This document shows, piece after piece, positions 24,691 through 36,957 of a DNA stretch of 64,000 bases (positions are counted from its first letter, which is position 1; each line of letters opens with the position of its first letter). Below the pieces are notes generated by a model, which made no database searches, was not told the origin of the DNA, and worked only from the letters and a program-made list of their open reading frames with translations. Both the position numbers and the translations under genes were made by a program. The DNA comes from Phocoena phocoena (lineage: Eukaryota; Chordata; Mammalia; Artiodactyla; Phocoenidae): contig NC_089220.1 in NCBI RefSeq assembly GCF_963924675.1, forward strand, positions 61,514,639 through 61,578,638, written 5' to 3'.

Positions 24691-27624
24691 CAATCAAGGT
24701 GACTTTCATCCTTTCCCCTTAAATACTTTTTTCTCTATCCTAATGGTAAAAGAATTACAGAACCACTTTTTATTTAGAAACTCAAGATGTTTTCCAGCAT
24801 CCAATGTTTACAAGATGTTTATTCGATTTAACATTATAGCCAAGCCTTCTAATTCTAACCCATACAATTCCTATCACTTTCCCTTGGTCACACCCCCCAA
24901 ATCTTCTCTTATCTAACAGTCTCTAATTGGAAACAGACTTATCTTTTAAGAAGAAAAAAATAATTGCAATGTCTACTTTTCCCATTCTTCTCCAAGACAG
25001 GGATAGTCAATGAACTAAAGCAATGAAAAACACATTTAAAACATAATAGAGTATCTCTATAAAAGCCCTTGTTAAAAACTACTTAAGATGGGAATCTAAT
25101 TCTCTACCGTTTTGATAGGAACAAAAGTCCCATGAACTGGGAGTGAGATATTTCAGTATTCATTTGACACATATTTACTGTAGATGACTGTGTCCAAGCA
25201 TCTTGCTTGCTAGAGTTGTTTAGTTTTACAAGAATATGCTTGCTTGTTTAGAGCAGATTTTATTTTTTATGGAGGCCTTACGTGGTGTTAGGTACTAAAT
25301 TACCATTACTTTGAACTTTTTATAAAATATCATGTTATTAATGTAGCTATTCCTTATATGTCAATGGAGTCATATGAGATTGTTTTATAGTGACTTCAAG
25401 TTTTCAAAAAATGCTCCAAAATAATAAATTCCATTTCCATTTTCTCTGTGTAGTTATTTCTAACAAGCCCGCCATTATGCAGGATGAGGGAGTTCTTTCT
25501 TCACTTCCATTTAAGTGCTGTTGATATTTATAGTGTTAGTTTTTCCTGCAGATAAACTCCTTGAACAACTGGGCAAACTGTTCACATTTCTCCAGAATGA
25601 TTCTTAGACAGGAAAATGGAAAATGGGGTACATTTTAGGAAGAGGATTTTCTTTGCAGGGATTTTGTTCTGATTGAATAACCAGATGGAGAGTCACGGAT
25701 TTGAAAAGGTTTAGCTGAGTAGTTCGGCATTCTCAACTGGGTTCCACAGTAGGATGCCAAATAAAAATCACAATGTAAGCTGTTATGAATTAATGAGAGC
25801 CTGCAATACACATACCTACTCATTCTAACCGAGACCTAAATGTGCATGCATTGTGGATAAATACGTCGGAGGATTAACATGGATCCATAATGTACAACAT
25901 TGACCTCCCATTAGTTAACCATGGTAAAGTTTGGAAAAGTGCTTCCATTATTTTTTTAAAAACACAGCACTCTACTTAGAAGCTTAGTCCTACCATAAAA
26001 ATTGATTGAAATCCGGCAAAAAATAAAATAAATAGTAATCAAATTAACCACATTTTATTTAAAAGCAAAACTATCACGTTTAATGTTTCTGGCATTATTC
26101 CTTAAGTAAATTAGTCCTCTTTGGAGTACCTGTTTATTTTTCACGTGTGACTATTATAAATTCTTATGCTGTGACTATTGCCAGGACTTATGAATTATTC
26201 TGAGTTGTTTTAAAGATAAGGGTATCAACTCGATGTTGTCATAATGAGGCAAACTATTACCAGGAGGCAAAACCACTCCCTGGGAAAGATTAGATGCTTT
26301 AGGAAGTCAGCATTAATACTTCTGGGCCTCTGAGGTATCATTAAAAGAATCAGTGTTTTAGGGCCCTAGCTGCCATTGCCTCAGGTTTTATTCTAGGTCC
26401 CAAAAATTCCTGATGAAGGCTGGTTTCTACACAGTAAAGGGAATAGGAAGATTTTCTTTTTCCCCCAAATAGTTGCTTATAGTCTACTGCTGAGGCTATT
26501 AGCTGTTGAATCTGTGATTTCAGACACCACAGAGTTCATTATTCATATTTTTGGGGACATGTACAAAGCTGGATTCAAGTCAGTTTGGGTTGCTATTTCC
26601 ATGCTTGGATAAGGCAAGGGCACTGTGGATATAATGAATTTGCTATAAAAGATAACGTTTTTCCCCACACAAACTATATACTGGGCTGGTTCTCCATACT
26701 ACTAGAGTTGCTTATTTCCTGGTCATCTAGCTAGAGGTAGCATCAGAATCTATATCGAGTAAAATAGGGACACAGTCAAACATTTGAAATGCATGGTGTT
26801 GCTACAGACTCCCATGGGAAATTCCTAGCCCTGCTGCAGAGCTGTCAATTTCCTTAGCATTGTCCAGGAAAATGAAATAGAAAGAAGCCCCTCCGTCACT
26901 TCACCTTTCAATCTTTAGAACTCCAAACATAGAGATGACTCTTGGAAGAGAGAATAAGTGGTAAAGAATAGGTTCAGCCTATTTCTGGATTGAGTTACCT
27001 AAAGATGTATTGAAAACGTTCTGATTTATTCAAATGTCTAAAATATCATTTTATGAATTCAATAATTTTTCATGCTTTAAAGGAATAGTCATTAGTGGCA
27101 TCAGTACAACCTAGAAATTTCTCTAATGTGCCAAAATGAAGAAATGAGGCATATTCTACAAGGGCTTGGTTATTATAACTTTTCAGTGTTACGGAATTAG
27201 TACACGATGCCCTCTTTAGATTTAGTTGGAAACAGCAGATAGTCTTTACAATTCTTTATTGTGTGTGTGGATGGGGCACCATACAAACATTATGAACGTA
27301 TTCCAAAATATTTAATATATGAGTGCCAGTGTAGTTAAATATCCAAACTACTGTAGGAGCCAGTGTTCTAAGCCATGATCTCTTCTAAATCCACCGAGCT
27401 GATCCTCACCCAGGTGCTCTTTCATGTACTAATCCTAATGTGTTACATTACCTGTGTTGCCCTCTCTGCTTTCTCTTTTACCTGACTTCTTGGTTTTGTT
27501 ATTTGGCATCTTAAGATAAATGTCATTCCACCTGTATCCTTACATAGTTCTGAGAAGTTCCCTACTGCAACTGACTTATCTTTCTTCTCCCTCTTCCAAG
27601 GGTCTTCTTCTGTTCTCCCTCAAA
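24691..27624. other. AT-rich non-coding sequence
   Basis: Nearly 3 kb without a recognised repeat or gene. Only one short minus-strand frame (25,635-25,823) occurs, with no motif. The paucity of repeats contrasts with the next 18 kb. Confidence 0.5.
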
Positions 27625-28604
27625 TGTCTTTGTTTAAATTTATTACTTTTGTTTTCTTTTATGATTAATGCTTTTTGTGCCCTGCTAAAAAATTGTTGCC
27701 TACCCCAAGGGCAAGTTTTGATACACTGTGTTTTTGTTATCATTCAGCTAAAAAGATTTCTAATTTCTGTTATTTCTTCTTTGTGACATGAGTTATTTTG
27801 AATTGTGTTCTTTAATTTCAAATAATTAGGGATTTTCTGGATATTTGTCAATTATCGATTTTTAATTTAATTCAGTCATGGTCAGAAAATATACTCTTTT
27901 TGATTTCAATTTCATGAAATTTATTGAAACTAGTTTTATGGCCCAGCATATAGTCTGTTTTGGTAATGTTTCTCATACACTTGAAAGACTATATATATCC
28001 TGCAGTTCTTGAATGGAGGGGTTTATAAATGTCAGTATGGTCAAGTTGGTTGATGATATTCACCTCTTCTTTATACTAACTGATGTTCTGTCTTCAGCTA
28101 ATAACTACATTTGCAAATTTGTCTATTTCTTTTTTCAGTTTTGTCTGTCATTGCTTTATGTATTTTGAAGCTCTGTTATTAGGTGAATGCGTATTTAGCA
28201 TTATTGTGGGATTTTTTGATGACTTTACCCTTTTATCATCATAAAATGTCTTGCTTTATTCTGATAATATTCTTATTCTTAAGTCTACATTGTCTAATAT
28301 TAACATAGTCATTTCTGTTTTTTTTAATAATTAGTGTTTGCACAATATATCTTTTTTGGTTTTTTTAGCCTATCAGTGTTGTTATATTTAAAGTGGATAT
28401 CTACTAGATAGCATGTAATTGGAGCTTATGTTTTAATTTAATCTAACTGGATAAAATCTGCCATGTAATGGTTTAAACCTTTCACATTTAATATAATTAT
28501 TGATATAGCTGGGTTGAAGATTACTATTCTGCTCATTGTTTTCTTTTTGTTCCACTTTAATTTGTTCCCTTATCTCTCTATCCTTGCTTTCATTAGGATC
28601 ATTA
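27625..28604 (-). mobile_element. HAL1/L1M matrix element, piece 1
   Basis: The minus strand carries old L1 endonuclease-region sequence: plus-strand 'ttttgaattgtgttctttaatttc', 'atggcccagcatatagtctg', 'atgtattttgaagctctgtt', 'gtctacattgtctaatatta' and 'tatatttaaagtggatatct'. No reading frame survives. There is a jump near 27,712 from ORF2 3' sequence to the endonuclease region, which is either an internal deletion or a second piece. The element is interrupted at 28,605 by a SINE and continues at 28,943. Confidence 0.75.
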
Positions 28605-28942
28605 TTTTTTTTAATTAATTAATTTGTTTATTTATTTTTGGCTGCATTGGGTCTTTGTTGCTGCACATGGGTTTTCTCTAGTTGTGACGAGCAGGGACTA
28701 CTCTTTGTTGGGGTGCACGGGCTTTCTCATTGCAGTGGCTTCTCAATTGTTGAGGAGCACGGGCTGTAGGTATGTGGGCTTCAGTAGTTGTGGCTCACAG
28801 GCTCTAGAGCACAGGCTCAGTAGTTGTGGCACATGGGCTTAGTCGCTCCTTGGCATGTGGGATCTTCTGGGACCAGGGATCAAACCCATGTCCCTTGCAT
28901 TGGTAGGCGGATTCTTAACCACTGTGCCACCAGGGAAGTCCC
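28605..28942 (-). mobile_element. CHR SINE inserted in HAL1/L1M
   Basis: Full-length, reading on plus from 'tttggctgcattgggtcttt' to 'ccaccagggaagtccc'. The flanking repeats 'aggatcatta' (28,595-28,604) and 'aggattattt' (28,943-28,952) are a diverged TSD. The open frames at 28,624-29,033 are shadows of this SINE. Confidence 0.92.
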
Positions 28943-28952
28943 AGGATTATTT

Positions 28953-28989
28953 TTTACTGTTGTATTTTACCATCTTTATCACCTCATTA
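28953..28989 (-). mobile_element. HAL1/L1M matrix, piece 2
   Basis: A short continuation of piece 1 ('accatctttatcacctcattag') between the SINE and the twin-primed L1. Confidence 0.65.
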
Positions 28990-29424
28990 GCTTTACATTT
29001 TTACTTTTTATAGCTTTATTTGGTTTTAATTGATATACAGAAACCACATATTTAATGTATACAATTTGATGGGTTTGGACATATACATACACCCATGGTA
29101 GCATCATCACAGTCAAGGTAATAAACATATCCAACACCTCCAAAAGTTTCCTTGTGTGTGTGTAGTAGGAACACTTAACATGAGATCTACACTATGAACA
29201 AAGTTCTAAGTGCACAATACCACATTGTTAACTATAGGCACTAGGTTATACAGCACATATCTAGAACTTATATCTACCATAACTGAAACTTTATACCCAT
29301 TGAACAACTCCCCACTTCCCCCTCCCCCCATTCCCTGGCAACCACCAATCTATTTTCTGTTTCTATAAGGAAAAGAGACTTTTTAGATATTTTAGATACT
29401 TTGACTATTTTAGTGGATCATGCA

Positions 29425-30548
29425 TTATTTGTCCTTCTGTGACTGACCTGTTTCACTTAGCATAATGTCTTCCAGTTCCATGCATGTTCTCACAAATGGT
29501 AGGTTTTCTTCTTTTTGAAGGCAGAATAATATCCCATTGTATGTATATACTGCATTTTCTTTATTCATTTGTCTGTTGATGGATGTTTGTGTTGTTTGCA
29601 TATCTTGGCTATTGTGAATAATGGTAGAATGAATATGCAAGTGCAGGTAATCTCTTTGAGGTCCTGATTTCAGTTCTTGTGGATATGTACTCAGAAGTGC
29701 GATTGCTGGATCATATGGTAGTGCTATTTTTAATTTTTTGAGGAAACTCCATACCATTTTCCATAGCTGCTGTACCATTTTACATTCCCACCAACAGTGT
29801 ATAAAGGATCCAATTTCTGTACAACCTCGGCAACACTTGTTATCTTTTGTTTTTTTGATAATAGCCATTCTAACAGGTGGGAAGTGATATCTCATTATGG
29901 TTTTGATTTGCATCCCCTCATGATTAGTGATTTTGAGCACCTTTTCATATACCTATTGGTCATTTGCATGTCTTCTTTGGAGAAATGTCTATTCAAAGTC
30001 CTTTGCTCATTTTTATTTTATTATTTTTGCCTGCATTGGGTCTTAGTTGCAGCGCACAGGCTCTTTGTTCCAGCACGTGGGCTTCTCTCTAGTTGTGGTA
30101 CGTGGGCTTCTCTCTAGTTGTGGTTGTATGGGTTTTCTTTCTCTAGTTGTGGCGTGCGGGCTTAGTTGCCCCGCGGCGTGTGGATCTTAGTTCCTCGACC
30201 AGGGATTGTATCCACATCCCCTGCATTGGAAGGCAGATTCTTTACCACTGGGCCACCAGGGAAGTCCCCTCCTTTGCTCATTTTTAAATTGGGTTATTTG
30301 GTTTTTTGGCTCATGAATTGTAGGAGTTCCTTATATATTTTGGAAATTAACCCCTTATCAGATACATGGTTTACAAATACTTTCTCCCATTCTATAGGTT
30401 GTCTTGCACTATGTTGATGGTTCTTGGTTGTGCAGAATCTTTTCAGTTTGATATAGTCCCACTTGACTATTTTTGCCTTTTGTTGCTGTGCTTTTTGTGT
30501 CATATACATGAAATCATTGCCAACACCAATGTGATAAAGATTTTCCAC
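29425..30548 (-). pseudogene. L1 ORF2 C-terminal remnant, broken
   Basis: Two minus-strand frames (29,425-29,940 and 30,294-30,548), separated by a SINE insertion and frameshifts, encode the end of an L1 ORF2 protein. They carry the cysteine/histidine-rich zone (CCRGC, HCWWECK), then 'LWKMVWSFLKKLKIALPYDPAIALL' region landmarks and the terminal 'ENLPFVRTCMELEDIMLSE'-type end. The endonuclease and reverse transcriptase are not in these frames. It cannot make a working protein. Confidence 0.85.
30016..30269 (-). mobile_element. CHR-type SINE inserted in L1 ORF2
   Basis: It lies between perfect 17-bp TSDs 'tcctttgctcattttta' at 29,999-30,015 and 30,270-30,286. It reads from 'tgcctgcattgggtcttagt' to 'ccaccagggaagtccc'. 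Internal modules 'tgggcttctctctagttgtgg' are repeated in tandem (about 30,078-30,125), an internal expansion. Confidence 0.93.
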
Positions 30549-31117
30549 TATGTTTTCTTTTAGGAGTTTTACAATTTCAAGTCTCTTATTTAAGTCTTTA
30601 ATCCATTTTTAGTTGATTTTTGTGTATGGTGTAAGATAATTGTTCCATTTCATCCTTTTGCACTTGTATATCCAGTTTTTCCAACACTATTTGTTGAAGA
30701 AGCTGTCTTTTCCTCATTGTGTATTCTTGATATCTTTGTTGAAGTTTAGTTGACATGTATGAATGAGTTTATTTCTCAGCTCTCTGTTCTGTTCCATTGG
30801 TCAGTATGTCTGTCTTTATGCCAATACCATAATTTTTAATGACTATAACTTTGTAATATATTTTGAAATTAGGATTTATGGTGCTTCCAGTTTTGGTCTT
30901 CTTTCTAAAGACCACTGGGTCTTTTGTTGTTCCATATGAATTTCAGGATTTTTTTTTTGGCTATTTCTGTAAAAAATGTCATTGGGATTTTGATGGGAAT
31001 AGCATTGAATTTGTAGATTGTTTCAAGCAGTATGGACATTTTAACAGTATTAAGTCTTCCAATTCATGAACATCGGATGTCTTTCCATTTATTTGTGTCT
31101 TCTTTAATTTCTTTTAT

Positions 31118-31969
31118 CAATCCAAAGCTAGATAAGGACAGTACAAAAAAAGAAAATTACAAGCCAATATTCCTGATGAACACAGATGCAAAAATCCTCA
31201 CCAAAATATTAGCAAGCCAAATTCAACAATACATTAAAAGCAGCATACATCATGATCAAGAAGGCTTTAGTCCTGGGATGCTAGAATGGTTTAAGATACA
31301 CAAATCAAAAAGTGTGATATATCACATTAACAGAATGAAGGATAAAAATCATATAATTATTTCAATAGATGCAGAAAATGCATCTGACAAAATTTAATAC
31401 CTTTCTTGATAAAAATGGTGAACAAATTAGCTATAGAAGGAATGTCCCTCAACATAATAAAGGTAATATATGACAAGCCTACAGCTAAAATGGTGAAAAA
31501 CTGAAGGATTTTTCCCTAAATCAGGAACAAAAAAGGTGCTCACTTTTGTCACTTTTATTACACATAGTACTGGCAGTAATAGCCAGAGCAATTAGGCAAG
31601 AAAAAGAAAAGCCATCCAGATCTGAAAGATAGAAGTAAACTATCTGTTTGCAGTTGACATGATCTTTTACAAGCAAACTCTAAAGACTCCACCAAAAAAC
31701 TGTTAGAACTAATAAACAAATTCAGCAAAGCTTCAGGATACAAAATCAACATATAAACATCAGTTGCATTTCTATACATTAATAATGAACTATATGAAAA
31801 GGAAATTGAGAAAACAATCCCATTTACAATAGCATCAAAAAGAATAAAATACTTAGGAATAAACTTAACAAAAAAGGTGAAAGACTTGCACACTGAAAAC
31901 TACAGTACATTGATGAAAGAAATTAACAAGACACAGATAAATAAAAAGATATCCTGTGTTTATGAATTT
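31118..31969 (+). mobile_element. Inverted 5' arm of the same L1 (twin priming)
   Basis: L1 ORF2 sequence on the plus strand. The frame at 31,032-31,397 carries reverse-transcriptase entry peptides '[19 protein letters not shown]' and '[10 protein letters not shown]', and downstream '[14 protein letters not shown]' is visible near 31,850. Its far end (31,911-31,969) repeats about 60 bases of L1 sequence that are also present at the start of the 3' arm (31,054-31,116, opposite strand). This is the expected geometry of twin priming, with a small duplication at the break. Confidence 0.85.
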
Positions 31970-31981
31970 GCTTTATTTTTA

Positions 31982-32478
31982 AGTGCTTGCTTAAGGGTTT
32001 ACAATACATATTCTTACTTTAATTTAGTCTACCTTAAACTAATATTGTACCACATTCCATATTATGTAATAACTTCATCACAGAATGTTTCCACTTTTTG
32101 CATCCTGTTCTTTGTGTTATTGCTGTCATGCATCTTACTTCTGCATATATTATAAACCCCACAATACATTGTTACTCTTTTCTTGCTTTAAGCAATCTAC
32201 TGTTGTTTAAATAAATTTAAAAATAAGAAAAATTATTTTACATTTACTCACAGATTTATCATTTCTGATGTTCTTCGTTTCCTTGTGGTGATCCAAATTT
32301 CCATCTGGTATCATTTTCCTTCTGCCTATAGGACTTCCTTTAATATTTCTTATAGTAAAAGGAGGTGCAGGCAATGAATGCTCTCAAATTTTGTGTGGAA
32401 AAAAATATTTATTTTACTGTTGCTTTTTAAAGATATTTTTTTCTGTATATAGAAAGCTACGTTGTCATTTTTATCTAT
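31982..32478 (-). mobile_element. HAL1/L1M matrix, piece 3
   Basis: The plus strand shows 'tgcttgcttaagggtttacaatacat', 'ttataaaccccacaatacattgttac', 'tccatctggtatcattttccttctgcc' and 'acttcctttaatatttctta', the HAL1/L1M text that follows piece 2 in the consensus. It ends at a 13-bp repeat that matches 41,090-41,102. Confidence 0.8.
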
Positions 32479-32865
32479 TTTTAATATTTAAATTTTAATT
32501 TTTTAATATTGGAGTATAATTGCTTCACAATACTGTGTTAGTTTCTGTTGTACAACAAAGTGAATCAGCCATATGCATACATATATCCTGATACCCTCCC
32601 TCTTGAGACTCCCTCACACCCTCCGTATCCCACCGCTCTAGGTCATCGCAAAGCACTGAGCTGATCTCCCTGAGCTATGCAGCTGCTTCCCACTAGCTAT
32701 CTATTTTACATTTGGTAGTATATATATATGTCCATGCCACTGTCTCACTTTGTCCCAGTTTACCTTTCCCCCTCCCCCGTATCCTCAAGTCCATTCTCTA
32801 GTAGGTCTGTCTTTATTCCCATCTTACCCCTAGGTTCTTCATGACCATTCTTTTTTTTTTTTTTT

Positions 32866-35800
32866 TTAAATTCCGTATATATGTGTTAGCATACAGTATT
32901 TGCTTTTCTCTTTCTGACTTACATCCCTGTGTATGACAGACACTAGGTCCATCCACCTCACTACAAATAAATCAATTTCATTTCTTTTTATGGCTGAGTA
33001 ATATTCCATTGTATATATGTGCCACATCTTCTTTATCCATTCATCTGTCGATGGACATGTAGATTGCTTCCATGTCCTGGCTATTGTAAATAGTGCTGCA
33101 ATGAACATTATGGTACATGACTCTTTTTGAATTATGGTTTTCTCAGGGTATGCCCAGTAGTGGGATTGCTGGGTTATATGGTACTTCTGTTTTTAGGGGT
33201 TTTTGTTTGTTTGTTTGGTTGGTTTTTTGCAGTACGCAGGCCTCTCACTACTGCAGCCTCTCCCATTGCGGAGCACAGGCTCTGGACATGCAGGCTCAGC
33301 AGCCATGGCTCACAGACCCAGCCGCTCTGCGGCACGAGGGATCCTCCCAGATTGGGGCACGGACCCGTGTCCCCTGCATCGGCAGGTGGACTCTCAACCA
33401 CTGCGCCACCAGGGAAGCCCCTATTTTTAGTTTTTTGAGGAACCTCCATACCATTCTCCATAGTGGTTGTACCAATTTACATTCCCACCAGCTGTGCAGA
33501 AGGGCTCCCTTTTCACCATACCCTTTGCAGCATTTATTGTTTCTAGATTTTTTGATAATGGCCATTCTGACCACTGTGAGGTGATAGCTAATTGTAGTTT
33601 TGATTTGCATTTCTCTAACAATTAGTGATGTTGACCATCTTTTCATGGCCATCTGTATGTCTTCCTTGGTGAAATGTCTATTTAGCTCTTCTGCCCAGTT
33701 TTTAATTGGGTTATTTGTTTTTTTGATATTGAGCTCCATGAGCTGTTTGCATATTTTGGAGATTAATGCTTTGTCCATTGTTTCACTTGCAAATATTTTC
33801 TCCCATTCTGAGGGTTGTCTTTTCATCTTGTTTATGTTTTGTTTATGTTTATATTTTGCAGTGCAAAAGCTTTTAAGTTTCACTAGGTCCCACTTGTTTA
33901 TTTTTGTTTTTATTTTCATTATTCTAGGAGGTGGGTCAAAAAATATCTTGCTGTGGTTTATGTCAAAGAGTGTTTTTCCTATGTTTTCCTCTAAGAGTTT
34001 TATAGTGTCTGGTATTACATTTAGGTCTTTAATCCATTTGGAGTTTATTTTTGTGTATGGTGTTAGGGAGTGTTCTAATTTCAGTCTTTTATATGTAGCT
34101 GTCCAGTTTTACCAACACCACTTATTGAAGAGGCTGTCTTCTCCATTGTATGTTCTTGCCTCCTTTGTCATAAATTAGGTGACTATATGTGTGTGGGTTT
34201 ATCTCTGGGCTTTCCATCCTGTACCATTGATCTATATTTCTGTTTTTCTTTCAGTACAATACTGTCTTGATTACTGTAGCTTTGTAGTATAGTTTGAGGT
34301 CGGGAACCTGATTCCTCCAGCTCCGTTTTTCTTTCTCCAGGTAGCTTTGTCTATTTGGGGTCTTTTTTGTTTCCATATGAATTATAAAAGTTTCTCTCTA
34401 ATTCTGTGAAGAATGCCATTGGTAGTTTGATAGGGATTGCATTGAATCTGTAGATTGCTTTGGGTACTATAGTCATTTTCACAAGATTGATTCTTCTACC
34501 CCAAGAACATGGTATATATCTCCATCTGTTTATGTCATCTTTGATTTCTTTGATCAGTGTTTTATAGTTTTCTGAGTTCAAGTCTTTCATCTCCTTAGGT
34601 AGGTTTATTCCTAGGTATTTTATTCTTTTTGTTGCAGTGGTAAATGGGATTGTTTCCTTAATTTCTCTTTCTGATTTTTCATAATTAGTGTAGAGGAATG
34701 AAAGAGATTTCTGTGCATTAATTTTTTGTCCTGCAGCCTTAACAAATTCATTGATTAGTTCTAGGAGTTTTCTGCAGGCAACTTTAGGATTTTCTATGTA
34801 TAGTATCATCTCATCTGAAAACAGTAGCAGTTTTACTTCTTTTCCAATTTGGATTCCTTTTATTTCTCTTTCTTCTCTGATTGCCATGGCTAGGATTTCC
34901 AACACTATGTTGAATAGGAGTGGCAGGAGTGGACATCCTTGTCTTGTTCCTGGTCTTAGAGGAAATGCTTTCAGTTTTTCACCATTGAGTATGATGTTTG
35001 ATGTGGGTTTGTCGTATATGGCCTTTATTGTTTTGAGGTAGGTTGCCTCTATGCCCATTTTCTGGAGAGCTTTTGTCATAAATGGGTGTTGAATTTTGTC
35101 AAGAGCTTTTCTGCATCTATTGAGATGATCATATGGTTTTATTCCTTAATTTGTTAATGTGGTGTATCACATTGATTGATTTGCATATATTGAAGAATCC
35201 TTGCATCCCTAGGATAAATCCCACTTGATCATCATGTATGACCCTTTTAATATGTTGTTGGATTCTGTTTGCTAATATTTTGTTCAGGATTTTTGCATCT
35301 ATGTTCATCAGTGATATTGGCCTATAGTTTTCTTTCTTTGTGACATCTTTGTCTGGTTTTCACATCAGGGTGGTGGTGGCTTCATAGAATGAATTTGGGA
35401 GTGTTCCTCCCTCTGCTATATTTTGGAAGAGTTTGAGAAGGATAGACGTTAGCTCTTCACTAAATGTTTAATAGAATTCACCTGTGAAGCCATCTGGTCC
35501 TGGACTTTTGTTTGTTGGATGATTTTTAATCACAGTTTCAGTTTCAGTGCTTGTGATTGGTCTGCTTATATTTTCTGTTTCTTCCTGGTTCAGCCTTAGC
35601 AGGTTGTGCATTTCTAAGAATTTGTCCATTTCTTCTAGGTTGTCCATTTTATTGGCATAGAGTTGCTTGTAGTAATCTCTCATGATCCTTTGTATTTCTG
35701 CAGTGTGATGTTACTTCCCCTTTTTCATTTCTAATTCTATTGATTTGAGTCTTCTCTCTTATTTTCTTGATGAGTATGGCTAAAGGTTTATCAATTTTGT

Positions 35801-36902
35801 TTATCTTCTCAAAGAACCAGCTTTTAGTTTTATTGATCTTTGCTATCGTTTCCTTCATTTCTTTTTCATTTATTTCTGATCTGATCTTTATCATTTCTTT
35901 TCTTCTGCTAACATTGGCATTTTTTTTTCTTCTTTCTCTAATTGCTTTAGGCGCAAGGTTAGGTTGTTTATTCGTGATGTTTCCTGTTTCTTAAGGTAGG
36001 ATTGTATTGCTATAAACTTCCCTCTTAGAACTGCTTTTGCTGCATCCCATAGGTTTTGGGTCATTGTGTCTCCATTGTCATTTGTTTCTAGGTATTTTTT
36101 GATTTCCTCTTTGATTTCTTGAGTGATCACTTCGTTATTAAGTAGTGTATTGTTTAGCCTCCATGTGTTTGTATTTTTTACAGATCTTTCCCTGTAATTG
36201 ATATCTAGTCTCATAGCGTTGTGGTCAGAAAAGATACTTCATACAATTTCAATTTTCTTAAATTTACCAAGGCTTGATTTGTGACCCAGGATATGATCTA
36301 TCCTGGAGAATGTTCCATGAGCACTTGAGAAAAATGTGTATTCTGTTGTTTTTGGATGGAATGTCCTATAAATATCAATTAAGTCCATCTTGTTTAATGT
36401 ATCATTTAAAGCTTGTGTTTCCTTATTTATTTTCATTTTATGATCTGTCCGTTGGTGAAAGTGCAGTGTTAAAGTCCCCTACTATGAATGTGTTACTGTC
36501 AATTTCCCCGTTTATGGTTGTTATTTGCCTTATGTATTGAGGTGCTCCTATGTTGGGTGCATAAATATTTACAATTGTTATATCTTCTTCTTGGATCAAT
36601 CCCTTGATCATTATGTAGTGTCCTTCTTTTTCTCTTCTAATAGTCTTTATTTTAAAGTCTGCTTTATCTGATATGAAAATTGCTACTCCAGCTTTCTTTT
36701 GATTTCTATTTGCATGGAATATCTTTCTCCATCCCCTCACTTTCAGTCTGTATGTGTCCCTAGGTCTGAAGTGGGTCTCTTGTAGACAGCATATATATGG
36801 GTCTTGTTTTTGTATCCATTCAGTCAGTCTGTGTCTTTTGGTGGGAGCATTTAGTCCATTTACATTTAAGGTAATTATCAATATGTATGTTCCTATTCCC
36901 AT
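32866..36902 (-). pseudogene. L1 ORF2 (endonuclease-reverse transcriptase), broken
   Basis: ORF2p nicks target DNA and reverse-transcribes L1 RNA. The endonuclease start (36,902-36,438) keeps 'NVNGLN', 'CLQETH' (metal-binding Glu), 'VNIYAPN' and 'VGDFNT'. It then stops after 'TDRS' through a small frameshift and resumes with 'SRIDHIL' (36,239-36,436). Further pieces lie at 35,891-36,214, 35,649-35,894 and 35,468-35,683. The reverse transcriptase piece (34,351-35,079) has 'GTRQGCPL', but the catalytic loop reads 'LFSDEMILY' where active L1 has FADD, so the second Asp is replaced by Glu. The C-terminal Cys/His part (33,431-33,919) and the end 'TMEYYSAIKRNEI' (33,108-32,866) are separated by a SINE. 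At least five frame breaks make it inactive. Confidence 0.9.
33197..33420 (-). mobile_element. CHR-type SINE (young cetacean subtype) in L1-A ORF2
   Basis: It starts 'ggggtttttgtttgtttg' (poly-A complement with (GTTT)n) and 'cagtacgcaggcctctcac' and ends 'gcgccaccagggaagccc'. The 10-bp TSD is 'ctgtttttag' (33,187-33,196) and 'ctatttttag' (33,421-33,430). It is the same subtype as the copy at 53,763. Frames on both strands between 33,117 and 33,919 that run across it are artefacts. Confidence 0.93.
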
Positions 36903-36957
36903 TTTCTTAACTGTTTTGGGTTTGTTGTAGGTCTTTTCCTTCTCTTGTGTTTCTTGC

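Larger units (their letters stand above)
29004..31117 (-). mobile_element. L1M (MA/MB-like) 3' arm of a twin-primed insertion
   Basis: The minus strand runs from ORF2 through the 3' UTR. UTR markers are 'ttgatgggtttggacatata', 'gaacacttaacatgagatct' and 'ctccccccattccctggcaa'. ORF2 remnants (29,425-29,940 and 30,294-30,548) carry the C-terminal L1 peptides 'CKMVQQLWKMVW', 'YDPAIALL' and 'GISKIYKELLQFMS'-like text. The element is interrupted by a SINE at 30,016. It ends abruptly at 31,117, where the strand of L1 sequence flips. A candidate TSD 'gctttacattttta' (28,990-29,003) pairs with 'gctttattttta' (31,970-31,981). Confidence 0.85.

Noticed and set aside
28605..28942. Apparent tRNA-like A and B boxes
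   Set aside because: They belong to the tRNA-derived CHR SINE, not to a functional tRNA gene. The same applies to the other SINE copies.
33117..33584. 155-codon plus-strand frame
   Set aside because: It is composed of a SINE and antisense L1.
33600..34178. 192-codon plus-strand open frame, membrane-protein-like
   Set aside because: Antisense of L1 ORF2. Hydrophobicity comes from the complement of A-rich coding sequence.
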